This document shows, one piece after another, positions 32,079-41,680 of a stretch of DNA of 64,000 nucleotides (position 1 is its first letter; each line of letters opens with the position of its first letter). A model generated the notes under the pieces. The model ran no database searches and was not told the origin of the DNA. It saw only the letters and a list, made by a program, of their open reading frames with translations. The position numbers were made by a program, and so were the translations under genes. Source of the stretch: Paraspadella gotoi (taxonomy: Eukaryota; Chaetognatha); the NCBI GenBank assembly GCA_051294375.1, contig CM119265.1, positions 28,615,248-28,679,247 on the forward strand, written 5' to 3'.

Positions 32079-32692
32079 AGGCGTAGTGAAAGTTACGTAC
32101 GAAAATTCTAAAGGTCAATTATGAACAACATACCATCAGTGAACATTAATTTATAAAAAAAATTAATTTTATGTTTTTTAATTTTCGCAGTAGGCTATAT
32201 TTATATATAGTACTATCCTTATAAAATCAAAAAATTTTAAAATAGGCTTTTCTTAATTTTGATTGCAGATTTGAATTCCTCGTCAAAAGTTGATAAAAGA
32301 AAATATAAATTATTTTTAAAAATTATTTCATTAAGTGGGTTAAAAATTTAAAAAACTATATTTAATATATAAAAAGTTAATTTTCAGCTTAAAATATAGT
32401 TTTTTCTAATTTTTGACCCACTTAATGAAGGAATTTTTTAAAAAGAGTTATATTTCTTTTTATCAACTTTTTATGACGAATCCAAATCTGCAAAAAAATC
32501 TTAGAAAAAAACTGTTTTGAAATTTTAACATTTATAGGATTAGTACTAGTATAAATATGGCCTACTGCGTAAATTGTAAAATTTATTATAAATTTTTTTT
32601 ATACATAAATGTTCATTAGTATAATGTTGTTCGTTCCTCACTTTTAGAATTTTAATTAAAGTTAAATTTAGAAATTTTACTACGCCTTAATG
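32079..32692 (+). mobile_element. R2 hAT-like MITE, copy c, inside the Tc1 transposase start
   Basis: Ends TAAGGCGTAGTGAAAGTTAC and TTTTACTACGCCTTA. The flank ATGGATAC occurs on both sides, an 8-bp target duplication. TAAGG fits the hAT terminal consensus YARNG. The interior is a long imperfect palindrome with no coding capacity. Confidence 0.88.
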
Positions 32693-33191
32693 GATACTTC
32701 AAAACAGCTAAACCCCAAAAAGAAAGCTACAATTTTTGAGCTTTAGAAAGCGGGTTTGTCAAGATATAGGATTGCCAAACAGCTTTATTTCTCTCATTCA
32801 GCCATCTGCAAAGTTGTCAACAAATTTGAAGCAACTGGAAACCTTGGACGAGCTGTTGAAAGCAAGCAGCCTTGCATGTCCACGAAGAGCAAGGATGATG
32901 ATTTAGAAAGTCTTGCAATTCAAGACCATAAGGCTTCTGCAAGCCAGTTGAGAAAAAATGGAGAGAAGAAGAATTGTTACCAGTCATTTAACAGTGAATG
33001 GTCGGCTTTTTATGGAGGATAGAGCTCCTGGATACGAAGCCAAAGCCCCCAAAAATTTTCATGAGGAAAACGGGATGGACTGCAACATCATCAAAAATGT
33101 CTGGTCATGGATGAAAAGGGACATTTTGCAGTACAACGCAATGACAGTTGACAAAATCAAGAAAATTTTAAAACACATTTGGGGAAGGTGA
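32693..33191 (+). pseudogene. Tc1-like transposase relic
   Basis: Starting from ATG-GAT-ACT-TCA it reads KQLNPKKKATIFEL, a stop, then KAGLSRYRIAKQLYFSHSAI, CKVVNKFEATGNLGR: the N-terminal helix-turn-helix DNA-binding region of Tc1-like transposases. After KASASQLRK the sequence jumps to EDRAPGYEAKAPKNFHEENG, then NIIKNVWSWMKRDI, the second and third parts of the DDE catalytic domain ('QDNAPCH' and 'DLNPIENLW'). The region with the first catalytic Asp is missing and a frameshift lies near 32960. Inactive. Confidence 0.85.
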
Positions 33192-33454
33192 ACCCTTCAT
33201 ATTTGCCCAGCCTCTACGACTCTCTTCCTTGTCTCATAGAAACGGTGCTGGAAGCAAATAGTGGTCCGACAATGTATTAACTAACTGAGTCTTAAAAAGT
33301 ATTATTTTCCTTCAAATAACGAAATAAAATGCTTTTATCATAACTATTAACTTTTTTTTGAGCAGATCTGTATATTAATATTTACAATTATATATATTGA
33401 TTTAAAAAAAATTATATATAATTTTAAAAAATATTCTCATAGAGCGTCTGGATA
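33192..33454. other. Tc1 3' end and XKR-like gene 3' flank
   Basis: Ends of the Tc1 relic to 33373, then AT-rich sequence next to the minus-strand gene stop. Confidence 0.5.
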
Positions 33455-33976
33455 TCAAAGTTTTTTTTCCACATGAGTGTATTTTACATAATAAAGCCTC
33501 ATTTTAAACTTAATTTGCAATTTTTGTACAGCGGTGACAAACCTTGTTGCCCCCATTTGGTTCCCCAATCCACAGAAATCAACCATTTCCGTAAGAGCGA
33601 AAATTCTCAACAGAACCAAAGGAGTTAGAAGAATGAACCAAAAAGAACCTCTGAACGCCCAGATGTAGATGACGTAAATGTTGACGACTACTCCACTGAT
33701 TCCCGCAACCACGCCGCTGATCCCGATTGGAGTCGCCAGAACGTCGCGAGCTTTGACCGCCGTGGTGGCCAAGCTCAAACAAGAAAGGCTGAAGGAACCT
33801 ATGGTGGTGTAGTCGCTTATTGCCCAAAAGCAAGAATGATGAATAACGTATTCATTGAAGGATCCCATTGCACATTGACATTGCTCAAGCAACTTTATCA
33901 TGGTTCCGTTTTCGCCGAATCGATACAAACTGTATCCACTTTGAGGGAAAGAATTAACCCGAGTTAAGCGCTCCAT
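33455..33976 (-). CDS. XK-related-like membrane protein, C-terminal exon
   Basis: Minus-strand frame with RLTRVNSFPQSGYSLYRFGE, then FWAISDYTTIGSFSLSCLSL and hydrophobic runs GISGVVAGISGVVVNIYVIY and FRGSFWFILLTPLVLLRIFAL. In XKR proteins the segment after the 'ESxPQLxLQ' helix has the same order: a SISSLxSLxW-like helix, a charged turn, then two helices. The exon probably opens at GAG|CGC (33971), phase 0, matching the donor of the 35171-35830 exon. XKR family members include lipid scramblases and CED-8-like apoptotic proteins. The C-terminal limit is uncertain. Confidence 0.5.
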   Translation of the reverse strand: MERLTRVNSFPQSGYSLYRFGENGTMIKLLEQCQCAMGSFNEYVIHHSCFWAISDYTTIGSFSLSCLSLATTAVKARDVLATPIGISGVVAGISGVVVNIYVIYIWAFRGSFWFILLTPLVLLRIFALTEMVDFCGLGNQMGATRFVTAVQKLQIKFKMRLYYVKYTHVEKKL

Positions 33977-34650
33977 CCAATTGAACAGAAAATTACATTA
34001 ATAATTTTAAATACCACTAGGTAGTTGTGATATCTTTATTCTAGAAGTACTACTGGGTGGAATACTTTTACTTGGCCATAAACCCTTAGAGCAATACCTC
34101 GATCACCACTCAATTCATTTCTTAGTTTGGAATCAGCTTTTGATTTATTTAGCCTATATTTTATTTTTCCTTTTATGACTTATGTTTTTTCCATTTAAAC
34201 TCATTTCCACTCGCACAATTCGATCAAAACTTGATATCTAGCTTCTTCACACACTTTCCTACCCGCACACAAAATTTCATCTTAATCTATTAATTCAATT
34301 ATGATTAATTCGAGTAATTATGGGTTAAAATAAGTAAAAAGATTCAAATAAATGTGACTCATATTTTTTTCATTTAAACTCATTTCCACTCGCACGTTTC
34401 CACCAAAACTTTATATCAAGCTTTGTAACACACTTTCCTACCCCCTCACAAAATTTCAACTCAATCTATCCATTCAATTATGATTAATTAGAGTAATTAT
34501 TGGTTAAAATGAGTAAAAAGATTTTAGTAAATGCGACTTATGTTTTTTCCACTTCAACTCATTTCCACTCGCACGATTCCATCGAAACTTTATATCCAGC
34601 TTCATCACACACTTTTCTACCCACACACAAAATTTCATTTTAATCCAACC

Positions 34651-34693
34651 AGTCTCTTCGAAGGTGTGGGTTCGAATCCCACCACTGCCACCA
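34651..34693 (+). repeat. 3' half of tRNA-Leu with genomic CCA
   Basis: AGTCTCTTCGAAGGTGTGG followed by GTTCGAATCCCACCACTGCC and ACCA. This is the variable arm, T-arm (GTGGG/CCCAC around TTCGAAT) and acceptor strand (CACTGCCA) of a eukaryotic tRNA-Leu. The 5' half is absent, and CCA, which is added after transcription in eukaryotes, is present in the DNA, indicating reverse transcription of a mature tRNA or tRNA fragment. Confidence 0.75.
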
Positions 34694-34975
34694 CATTTAA
34701 GTAAGTGGACAGAGATTTCAACATGAAACCAAAGTGGATTTTATTCTTAGAAAAGTCACAAGCAAAGACGGTGTCAGAATTTAAGACAGGATTCAATACA
34801 AAATGGTCTGGTATTTATGCAATACAATTGGATCAACACGGGCTCGTTTCCCGATGGCATGAAGCCTCTCTTCTCCCGTTTCGATGATGATTCATCCAAT
34901 CACAATCAGTCCATGGTAAATTTTATCCAAGTCGCCGATCCGGTTCCATATTTTGGTTTTGATTTCATCCGCGAT
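34694..34975 (+). repeat. Sequence fused to the tRNA half, inside R1
   Basis: About 280 bp (including GTAAGTGGACAGAGATTTCA and CAACACGGGCTCGTTTCCCG) of unknown origin that splits the R1 unit between 'aatccaacca' and 'caatcacgag'. A 60-residue frame starts at 34705 (MDRDFNMKPKWILFLEKSQ); significance unknown. It may be the tail of a tRNA-primed or tRNA-headed retroposon. Confidence 0.45.
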
Positions 34976-35170
34976 GCAATCACGAGTTATTAGAGCTTTT
35001 TGCTAAGGTGGGACGGACGGACGTTAAAATATCGATTGCGACGATAAAAAATTCAAACTTTATATAGTAATAAAATAATCTTTAAATGCTTCCGTGCGCT
35101 AATCAATAAGATAAATTTTAAAAATTGTTTTTATTTTCATTATTTATTTATTATTTATTTGAGAGAATTT

Positions 35171-35830
35171 CTAGTTTTCAACCTGTTCCGGCCTAGTAAA
35201 GAGTGACGAAGTCGATTTAACAAGCCACTCAGGATACAAAGCCCCTAAAGTCCGTTGAATGATGCTCCACGCCTTAAGCAACGAAGGTGGTCCCGCTATT
35301 CTTAAATAATACATAGTTACTTTTCTTTGCTTGACTCGGTTTAAAACTAACTGTCCATTCGCCAAGCACTGCTCTTGCGTGCCGCTGGTCAAAGAAACGA
35401 CAGTGGCCGTGGCTTGCACAAGTAATTGTGGAAACGATTCCATCAGATTGTGCAGCTGTTCCAATGATGCGAGGCCAAGTAATTTTGTTTGCATCGACGT
35501 TGCATCTTCAGGACGCCGGGTATCCAGGTAGTGATCGATATTAAAGAGGACGTTGCCTAGTCCCGTAAGGGCGATGATTAATGTTGCCATCCTTCGCCAG
35601 GGGCCTTTCCACAGGCGTGTATACAGCGGCGCTTCTTTCATCAAGTAGCGCCAGGTCCAAACGCAGGAAACGATACTGTGCGTTACCAAAACGCCGGTCA
35701 TTATGGCGCCAAGATATCGCTCGACGTAAAAAGTCTTTCTTAAAAATGTAATCGTTGTCTGAATGTCGGTAAACACGTCGGCCACGTTGAGAGAGACGAC
35801 GAAGATCAAGAAAATCGGAGGCACTTCCAT
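35171..35830 (-). CDS. XK-related-like membrane protein, N-terminal exon
   Basis: ATG at 35830 in context AAAAAAATGG opens MEVPPIFLIFVVSLNVADVF, TDIQTTITFL (first helix with the D-x-x-TDI motif common in XKR first helices), a second helix AIMTGVLVTHSIVSCVWTW, then RRMATLIIALTG and LEQLHNLMESFPQLLVQATA (about residues 123-142), resembling the XKR signature 'ExxLESxPQLxLQ'. The frame stops at 35171; a donor GTTGAA after RPEQ would give phase 0 and join RLTRVN at 33970. Length and layout suit a short XKR protein, but the similarity is judged by eye. Confidence 0.55.
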   Translation of the reverse strand: MEVPPIFLIFVVSLNVADVFTDIQTTITFLRKTFYVERYLGAIMTGVLVTHSIVSCVWTWRYLMKEAPLYTRLWKGPWRRMATLIIALTGLGNVLFNIDHYLDTRRPEDATSMQTKLLGLASLEQLHNLMESFPQLLVQATATVVSLTSGTQEQCLANGQLVLNRVKQRKVTMYYLRIAGPPSLLKAWSIIQRTLGALYPEWLVKSTSSLFTRPEQVEN

Positions 35831-36357
35831 TTTTTTTTGATCAGCGGCGATAAAGAGAAGACGCGCAAAGTTCGTAGGAAAAAAATGATTTCTGAATTAA
35901 TGCATTTGATTAATTCCAAGTTTAGAGCTAATTCATTGACGCACTTAAAATTATTTTCTAAATTAGTAATGGTGTAGATGGCGCGATAAAAGTCACTTTG
36001 ACGCAGATAACAATAATAAGGTAATAACGAGCTTGTTCCAATTAATTAAATTTTCCTTTGGTAAGATTTCCAGAAGCAAATGGAGGTTGATCAAATAAAT
36101 CAGCAGATGGAAATAAATAGAACAAATCAGCTGACTTTATTAACTTAATTGTTCCTTTGTTTTACTATAACCAAAAGCTAATGTTGCAAAAAGATCAACT
36201 CAACTGTTCCAGTGGCGACTCTGTCTGGGTCACCGCTTGTGGCCAGGAAATCTGGTGTTCAAACCTACAACGGAACTATTAGATGGAAGAATTCCCTTAG
36301 TTGTCATGTTAATGGCAACCTCGGGGTAGATGAAACAAACCGGAAGGTTTAGCGTTT
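35831..36357. other. Upstream of XKR-like gene
   Basis: Possible promoter and 5' region, AT-rich. 36205-36345 includes a tRNA-like segment (GTGGCGACTCTGTCTGGG and TGGTGTTCAAACCTAC as possible A and B boxes), maybe a SINE. Confidence 0.4.
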
Positions 36358-36496
36358 TTAGTCGGATCTGCTTATAAGCAGATCCCGACTCTATAATTCA
36401 CTTTGTCGGTCCGTCGGTCTGCCCCCTCAATCTTGTTGGTCATTAACTTATTTCATGTCAGAATATCGAACTATGATAAATTATGATAAATTATGC
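36358..36496 (-). mobile_element. R1 element, left part of a split copy
   Basis: Starts TTTAGTCGGATCTGCTTATA (hairpin end, minus orientation) and runs to GATAAATTATG. It continues, after about 9 kb of foreign DNA, at 45460 with GATAAATTATGCAAAAAA and ends at 45602. Confidence 0.8.
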
Positions 36497-36628
36497 TATT
36501 TGAAATTAAAGACGAAGTCTTGTTACATCAACAATTTTATTTTATGGTACAGACAAGTTTCGGCTTTCATTCAAGCCTTCATCAGTGCTTTGACAATTCA
36601 CAATTTTCATGTTTTCCAAATTGACTTT

Positions 36629-36665
<37 letters not shown>

Positions 36666-36770
36666 AATGGCCAACAAAGATGTGAGGCAGGACAGTGGTG
36701 AAATGTGAGGACAGGTTTAAGTTGGTAGAGAGAGAGAGAAAGTGAGGGAAAAGAAATTAAATTTCGTGAG

Positions 36771-37551
36771 TGAGGGAGAGAGAGAAAAGAGAGAGAGAGA
36801 CAGAGAAGCAGAGGTTAACATTTGGTAAGAAAAATTATATTAGATAATGTACAACAATAGCAAATTTAATAAATAAGTAAACAGACTTAAGGGGACCAAG
36901 TGAACAGGGGGGGGGGTAAAAAGCTGAAAACATAACGTTTGACCCTTTAACTTAAGCTGGTTCTGACCATATATTTTTTCTTCTATAATCATTTGGGAAA
37001 GTAGTTAAAAAATTCGATGAAATCAGCGAGCTTAATTTTCTTTAAAAAATTGGTAAGAAGAAAATCTTTTTCAAGTTAAAAATTTTTTTTCTAAAAAAGA
37101 GTAAGATCTAATTTTAAAAAGGTTTTCAGCTTTTATCACAAAAATTTATAAGAAAAAAAAACTAGGAATGATTCAAAATTTAAGATATCGACTGATTTTA
37201 TTTAAACTTTCTTTTCAAATGATTCTGTTAATTTGATGAAAATAAAACTCTTTGAAGTAATATAAATATAAAAGAAGAGAAAGATTCTGTACTTTAGCTA
37301 AATTTTTAATTGTTATAATTAGGAATCAATATAGTTTAATAATATATTTAAGAGATGAATATGAATAATAATTAATAATTATTACCGTTTTGTTTCTGTA
37401 AGAATAAAATTTAGGTTTGATTTGTCTGCTTTTAAGTAAATATAAAAATAAAAAAATATTAGTCTTGTAAAGCCTTTGTTCAATGAGGCTTAAACCTAAA
37501 ATTGTAGCTTTGTACAGTAAAATATAAAAAATTGGAATTTAGTGAAAAAAT
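36771..37551. other. AT-rich anonymous sequence within composite insertion
   Basis: Poly-G (36907-36915) and AT-rich sequence; no frame over 60 codons and no recognised repeat. Confidence 0.4.
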
Positions 37552-38459
37552 ATTTCTATTGCAAAAATAAAATAATGGATTATATAAATATTTAGGTAAG
37601 GTCAACTAAATTTTTTTTTTCATAATTATTAAATTTTTGTTTCGCTACAATAAGAGATAGGAATTTTTTTGCCACTTTCGCGTGCAAAGAAAAATTAATG
37701 ACTATCACCATTCAAATTCCTTTGATGATAGACCCTTAAGCTTATGATATCATTTTTATCACTGGGTCCCTTAAACAAACTAAAATATTAAATTAATTCA
37801 GATTAAAATGAATAAAGAAGTGAAATTTAGATGAAATGGAAATAAAGATGTTGAGGGATATGTAGTGAAAGAGTAAGTAAAAAATAGAAAAAGAAAAAGC
37901 TCAAAATGAGCTGGCCCCCCCGGGTCAACAATGGGGGATGCTGACGATGTGGTCGGGTCATTGATTTGTCATAGGCTGAGAGGCTATTGTGGTGAAGTGC
38001 GACATGGACGGGTCCGGTAGAGAGCCAGGCGGAAAGAGGCCAAGTGCAACTTGAATATCTCTTAGGCCTGATAAACCTGCCGACGGCCCTTTGTCTTGCC
38101 TGTTGGCGAGGCGGGCGGTGGTCTGTTTTTGCCTGTTTTGCAACGGGAATTACAGACTCCTTCTCCTCCTCCTGTAACTGTCTTTTGGTGGGCGCCCGAT
38201 CCGAGGAGTGTCGGACTGGGTTGTTGCAGGAGAGGATGAGGCATCGGACATCCCTTGCGTATTAGGAGGTTTCGCCTGACCCATTGAGTGGGGACAGGGG
38301 AGTCATTGTGGGGCTGTGGTGGAGAGGGGCGCTCCACCACACTTTTAATAAGCGAATCAGAGCTAGGAGGGAGGTCGAATCGTCCTCCATCACGAATCAG
38401 AGAGGGCTCGAGGGCTTTGATGGAAATCGCCTCTCTAATACCTCTTGAGAACCAGTTTG
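37552..38459 (-). repeat. Penelope-like 3' region, copy 1 (ends in gap)
   Basis: About 905 bp nearly identical to 43984-44882, with many one-base indels. Copy 2 continues into a GIY-YIG domain, so this is the 3' part of a minus-strand Penelope-like element, here cut off by the gap. Confidence 0.75.
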
Positions 38460-38484
38460 NNNNNNNNNNNNNNNNNNNNNNNNN
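38460..38484. other. Assembly gap (25 N)
   Basis: Lies exactly where the two copies of the Penelope-like region stop being comparable, so contigs may have been joined or broken in a repeat. Confidence 0.99.
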
Positions 38485-39560
38485 AATAAGAGAAAAAAAA
38501 ATAATATTTTAAGAAAATTTAAAGTATGTGTTAAATTGGTTAACATGGTTTTAACAATATGAATAAATGGAAGATGGGTAAAAGGTAAAAGATGACTATA
38601 TAATACATACAAATAAACTAAAACAATTATATCTTAAAATTTGATACAGTTTATATAAAAGTTAACTGAAGTTGACTGTTTAATTTTATTAACTGTTATA
38701 CTTGAACTAATTAAAGTAAGTGTAACCTTTCAATTTATATTGAAGCATCTCAATGTTTAATTAAGTATAAATATTATTTTAATATGATTAGTATAAAAAT
38801 GATAATATCTACTTATTAAAATAAACAATAAATAATAAAAGTTGGAATACTAACATTTATTTAACTTTATGTTTTTATCCTAGTTCAATATGTATATGAA
38901 ATAGGATTATATTATGAAATGGTACAACAAATATAAACATTATATATTATCTGTTTCACTTTGCTGGTTGTATTAAACACTTGTCGATCCAACCTTTGTT
39001 TCTGAAACTTTAAGAGGACTTGATTTCAACTATTCAACAATTCCTTACGGCTCAAGGTCGATGAATTGGACTTTGATTACTCTGTTGATTGTGAGAAAGA
39101 AATAAAGAGGAAACAGGGATGTGTAAGAGGATAAATGGTGGCCTGTAAAGGAGAAGTTTTGGCAGAGTCTGCATGGGAGGATCTGAAAAGAACTTAAGGG
39201 ATTTTAGACCTCTTAAGGCTGATAAAATTTTGGAAATAAATTTATTTGGAATTATCACAGGATATTTTGGACTGACTGTTGATGCCAGATGAAAGATGAA
39301 ACATACTGTCCATCGCATTCCTTCACACAGAAACAACGTCATTGGGTGACCTTATACCACCCATAGACAATTGGATATAGTTGGTTTTAAATCATTGTTG
39401 GGAAAATTTGCGTAGGAATAACAGTAAAATTTGAGAGAAGTGGTCATGCCATTAAGTCGATGGCCAAGAGTACCGTCCGCTTCTAATAAGGCAATAAGGA
39501 AGAAAAGACCTACCATCGCTTATTGATATTTTACTGGTGATAAAAACCGACATCTTATGC
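38485..39560. other. Anonymous AT-rich sequence
   Basis: No gene recognised. A minus-strand frame at 39052-39342 has no family features. Confidence 0.4.
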
Positions 39561-39567
39561 GCCCCCA

Positions 39568-39867
39568 TTGGAGTTGTTCTCCTTGTTGGAAGCCACATTT
39601 TCGTCACTACTTGGTCGGCAGTCCTGTACATGTCTGTATGGACAGCCATATAGTTTCATACTGGGGGTTAGTATGGACATTTGTAGTGAGCGAGCTGCTA
39701 CAGCTATAGCTTATATTCAAGATTTTGATATCACTGCCGTTTATATCCCGTCTTTTCTCAACAATGCAGCTGACCCACTTACTCGTCAGTTGCACTCATA
39801 CGATGCGCGGACAGATTCGCCAATAAACGGGAATGTCTTCTGCGACATGTCTTTTATAACTCACTAG
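39568..39867 (+). pseudogene. LTR-type retrotransposon RNase H relic
   Basis: The frame ends RAATAIAYIQDFDITAVYIP, SFLNNAADPLTRQLHSYD. The pattern 'h.hhhYIPS..N.AADpLtR' is the last strand and helix of the retroviral-type RNase H domain, as in gypsy or BEL polyproteins. Upstream residues are too degraded to follow. Confidence 0.5.
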
Positions 39868-40640
39868 GTGATATTGTTCACCCTCCAAGTCTCTTCTCAA
39901 GTGACAAAAGGAGAGCAATGAACCTAAACGTTGAGGGAGGAAAAAAAGGGGCCCTTGGCTTACTTAAAAATAAAGAAATAAGTTCATCTCCCCCTGAAGG
40001 AGAAAATATGTTTGGAAACGAGCCAATCACGTACTCACCATTACTGGGCAAAGATCAACATGTGGAACGCATGTTGGGTGATCCTTACCCCCCTGTTCCC
40101 GCTGGGATAAAAAACGGGCGTCTAACAAGACGTAAATCTCATTTATAAATCTTATTTACGGACTAGAAGTTCCCCATACACAAAAGGAAGAAAAACGAAA
40201 ACGTATATTCTGATTCTGAAAATGATTTTGATTCTGATTCTAATGATGTTATTGAAAACGAAAGAGCACAAATAGTCTCTTCTGATGGAATTACTCCGCG
40301 GGTATTTCTGTTTTGGAGATAAATGATGATTACAAGGGTATCATCTCCCTGAACTCCAAGACCCATATCTGGCCAAAATAAGCTTTTACAGTCGACTCTC
40401 CCTCCATAGTAAAATGGAGGAAATGGGTTGATGACCCGTCTACAGTACCTGATAAAATGAGAGTCTTTGCTTAGACTCAACTGATCTTACTATTGTAAGA
40501 CATCTAACGTTGTTCAAATACAACGTCCAAAACGTCTTATATAGAATTTTTGTGAAAGAAAAGGAGTCACCAGACACACTGTGTACTGCGTCGATAAGGA
40601 CTACCTGATTTGAATCTAATTGAAAATTCATAAAAGTTTA
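39868..40640 (+). pseudogene. Degraded retrotransposon polyprotein region
   Basis: A frame at 39918-40148 and scattered short frames on the plus strand between the RNase H and integrase-like relics. No motif seen; assigned by position only. Confidence 0.3.
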
Positions 40641-40647
40641 TGGTCAC

Positions 40648-40770
40648 TGCTCTACTCAGACCACGCTTAAATTAATGGCAGATAAATATTATACGCCTGG
40701 TATAACTAGAATGATCAAGATCAAACAGGCGATGTCACATTTCGTATTAACTATAATATCAAGTAACCCT
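40648..40770 (+). pseudogene. Integrase zinc-binding-like relic
   Basis: Plus frame reads KVYGHCSTQTTLKLMADKYY, TPGITRMIKIKQAMSHF. It follows the integrase H2C2 region ('GHfG..kTl.kl...YYwPGi......') but the cysteines are not seen. Its place downstream of an RNase H relic supports an LTR element in gypsy/BEL order. Confidence 0.42.
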
Positions 40771-41227
40771 TAAAGGGGTTGTCCTCTGGCATGCTTTCTG
40801 TGGGGGCCCCCTCCAGTATCCTCTCCTAGATCTTTGGGCCCGCTGCAAGGATCTTCAGGGAGCGGGCAGCACCTGCACCTGTTACATCCATGAGTGGTTG
40901 TGATTATTTTACAAGAGAATGTTGTCTGTTTTCCATGGTGGTGCTTCTGCCGAAGAAGTAGCAAAGTTTTCTTTAAACACTTCAAATCCCATGGTATTTG
41001 GATTGTGCAGTGCGTGACGGATAAATATGTGAGACGGAAAAAACATATGTTTGTAAAGTTCTTCAGTGCTTTGGGGGAGTGAAAGTGAGATAAAGTGTTA
41101 AACATCTCAAAACCTGAAGAAAAAAAATTGAAAATTTTGCGATGAGGGTAGTGAGTGGATTACATCATAGAAAAATTTTTACGTTCAATTCAATTTCATT
41201 TTACTTAAATAATAAGCGACATTTCTT
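40771..41227. other. Anonymous sequence
   Basis: A 62-residue plus frame at 40894-41082 (CCATGGTGGTGC region) is not recognised. Confidence 0.3.
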
Positions 41228-41680
41228 TTGTTTTGTTTTCTTAATGTTTTCTCTTTAAGAATCCCAACAGCTCCAGGATCCAAACACTCATTAAAATACA
41301 GACCGGAAGTTGGCCGCAAGAATAGCGGGCTACAAGCTCAACAAATGTGCTTAAATGGCGCCACAAAGTTACGACCACAGAGTATGTCGACACACAAGTT
41401 ATTCAACTTACAACACAGTTTGAAGATAGAACTGTTACATTTGTTTGAAACTTACGAATTGCCAATCGTCTCTCCATTAACACAAAATAAATGGCTAGGT
41501 ACAGGATCCAGCTATGTATCACCGATAATTGAAAGGATTGTTAATGATATTTTATTTAACTATAACACAAAGCTTCGTCTTCTCTTTAAAGTAGAAATAA
41601 AACAAGATATATATTGTTTACGTATAATAGAGCATCAATTTTTAAATATCATATGTTTCGATTTCTTAAAAGTGATATGA
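41228..41680 (+). CDS. Hypothetical 150-residue frame
   Basis: A possible exon or retroelement piece: after an acceptor-like TTTTCTCTTTAAG (to 41260) the frame reads IPTAPGSKHSLKYRPEVGRK, NSGLQAQQMCLNGATKLRPQ and continues to TGA. It has no transmembrane segments or motifs I know. It could be chance in AT-rich DNA. Confidence 0.25.
   Translation: MFCFLNVFSLRIPTAPGSKHSLKYRPEVGRKNSGLQAQQMCLNGATKLRPQSMSTHKLFNLQHSLKIELLHLFETYELPIVSPLTQNKWLGTGSSYVSPIIERIVNDILFNYNTKLRLLFKVEIKQDIYCLRIIEHQFLNIICFDFLKVI

Larger units (their letters stand above)
30292..33373 (+). mobile_element. Tc1/mariner element, internally deleted and twice invaded
   Basis: Ends TACAGATCTGCTCAAAAA (30292) and TTTTTTGAGCAGATCTGTA (to 33373) are inverted repeats with TA at each outer edge. 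The outer layer holds a 5' region (31828-32078) and a broken transposase (32070-33191). R1 (30308-31827) sits just inside the left repeat and R2 (32079-32692) in the transposase start. Without the two guests it would be about 0.95 kb, shorter than the 1.3 kb usual for active Tc1-like elements. Confidence 0.85.
33977..35170. other. Proposed XKR-like gene intron with R1 fragment
   Basis: 34165-35025 consists of R1 internal units and a short GGAC run, interrupted at 34650-34975 by the tRNA-Leu-derived insertion. The rest is AT-rich. Confidence 0.55.
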
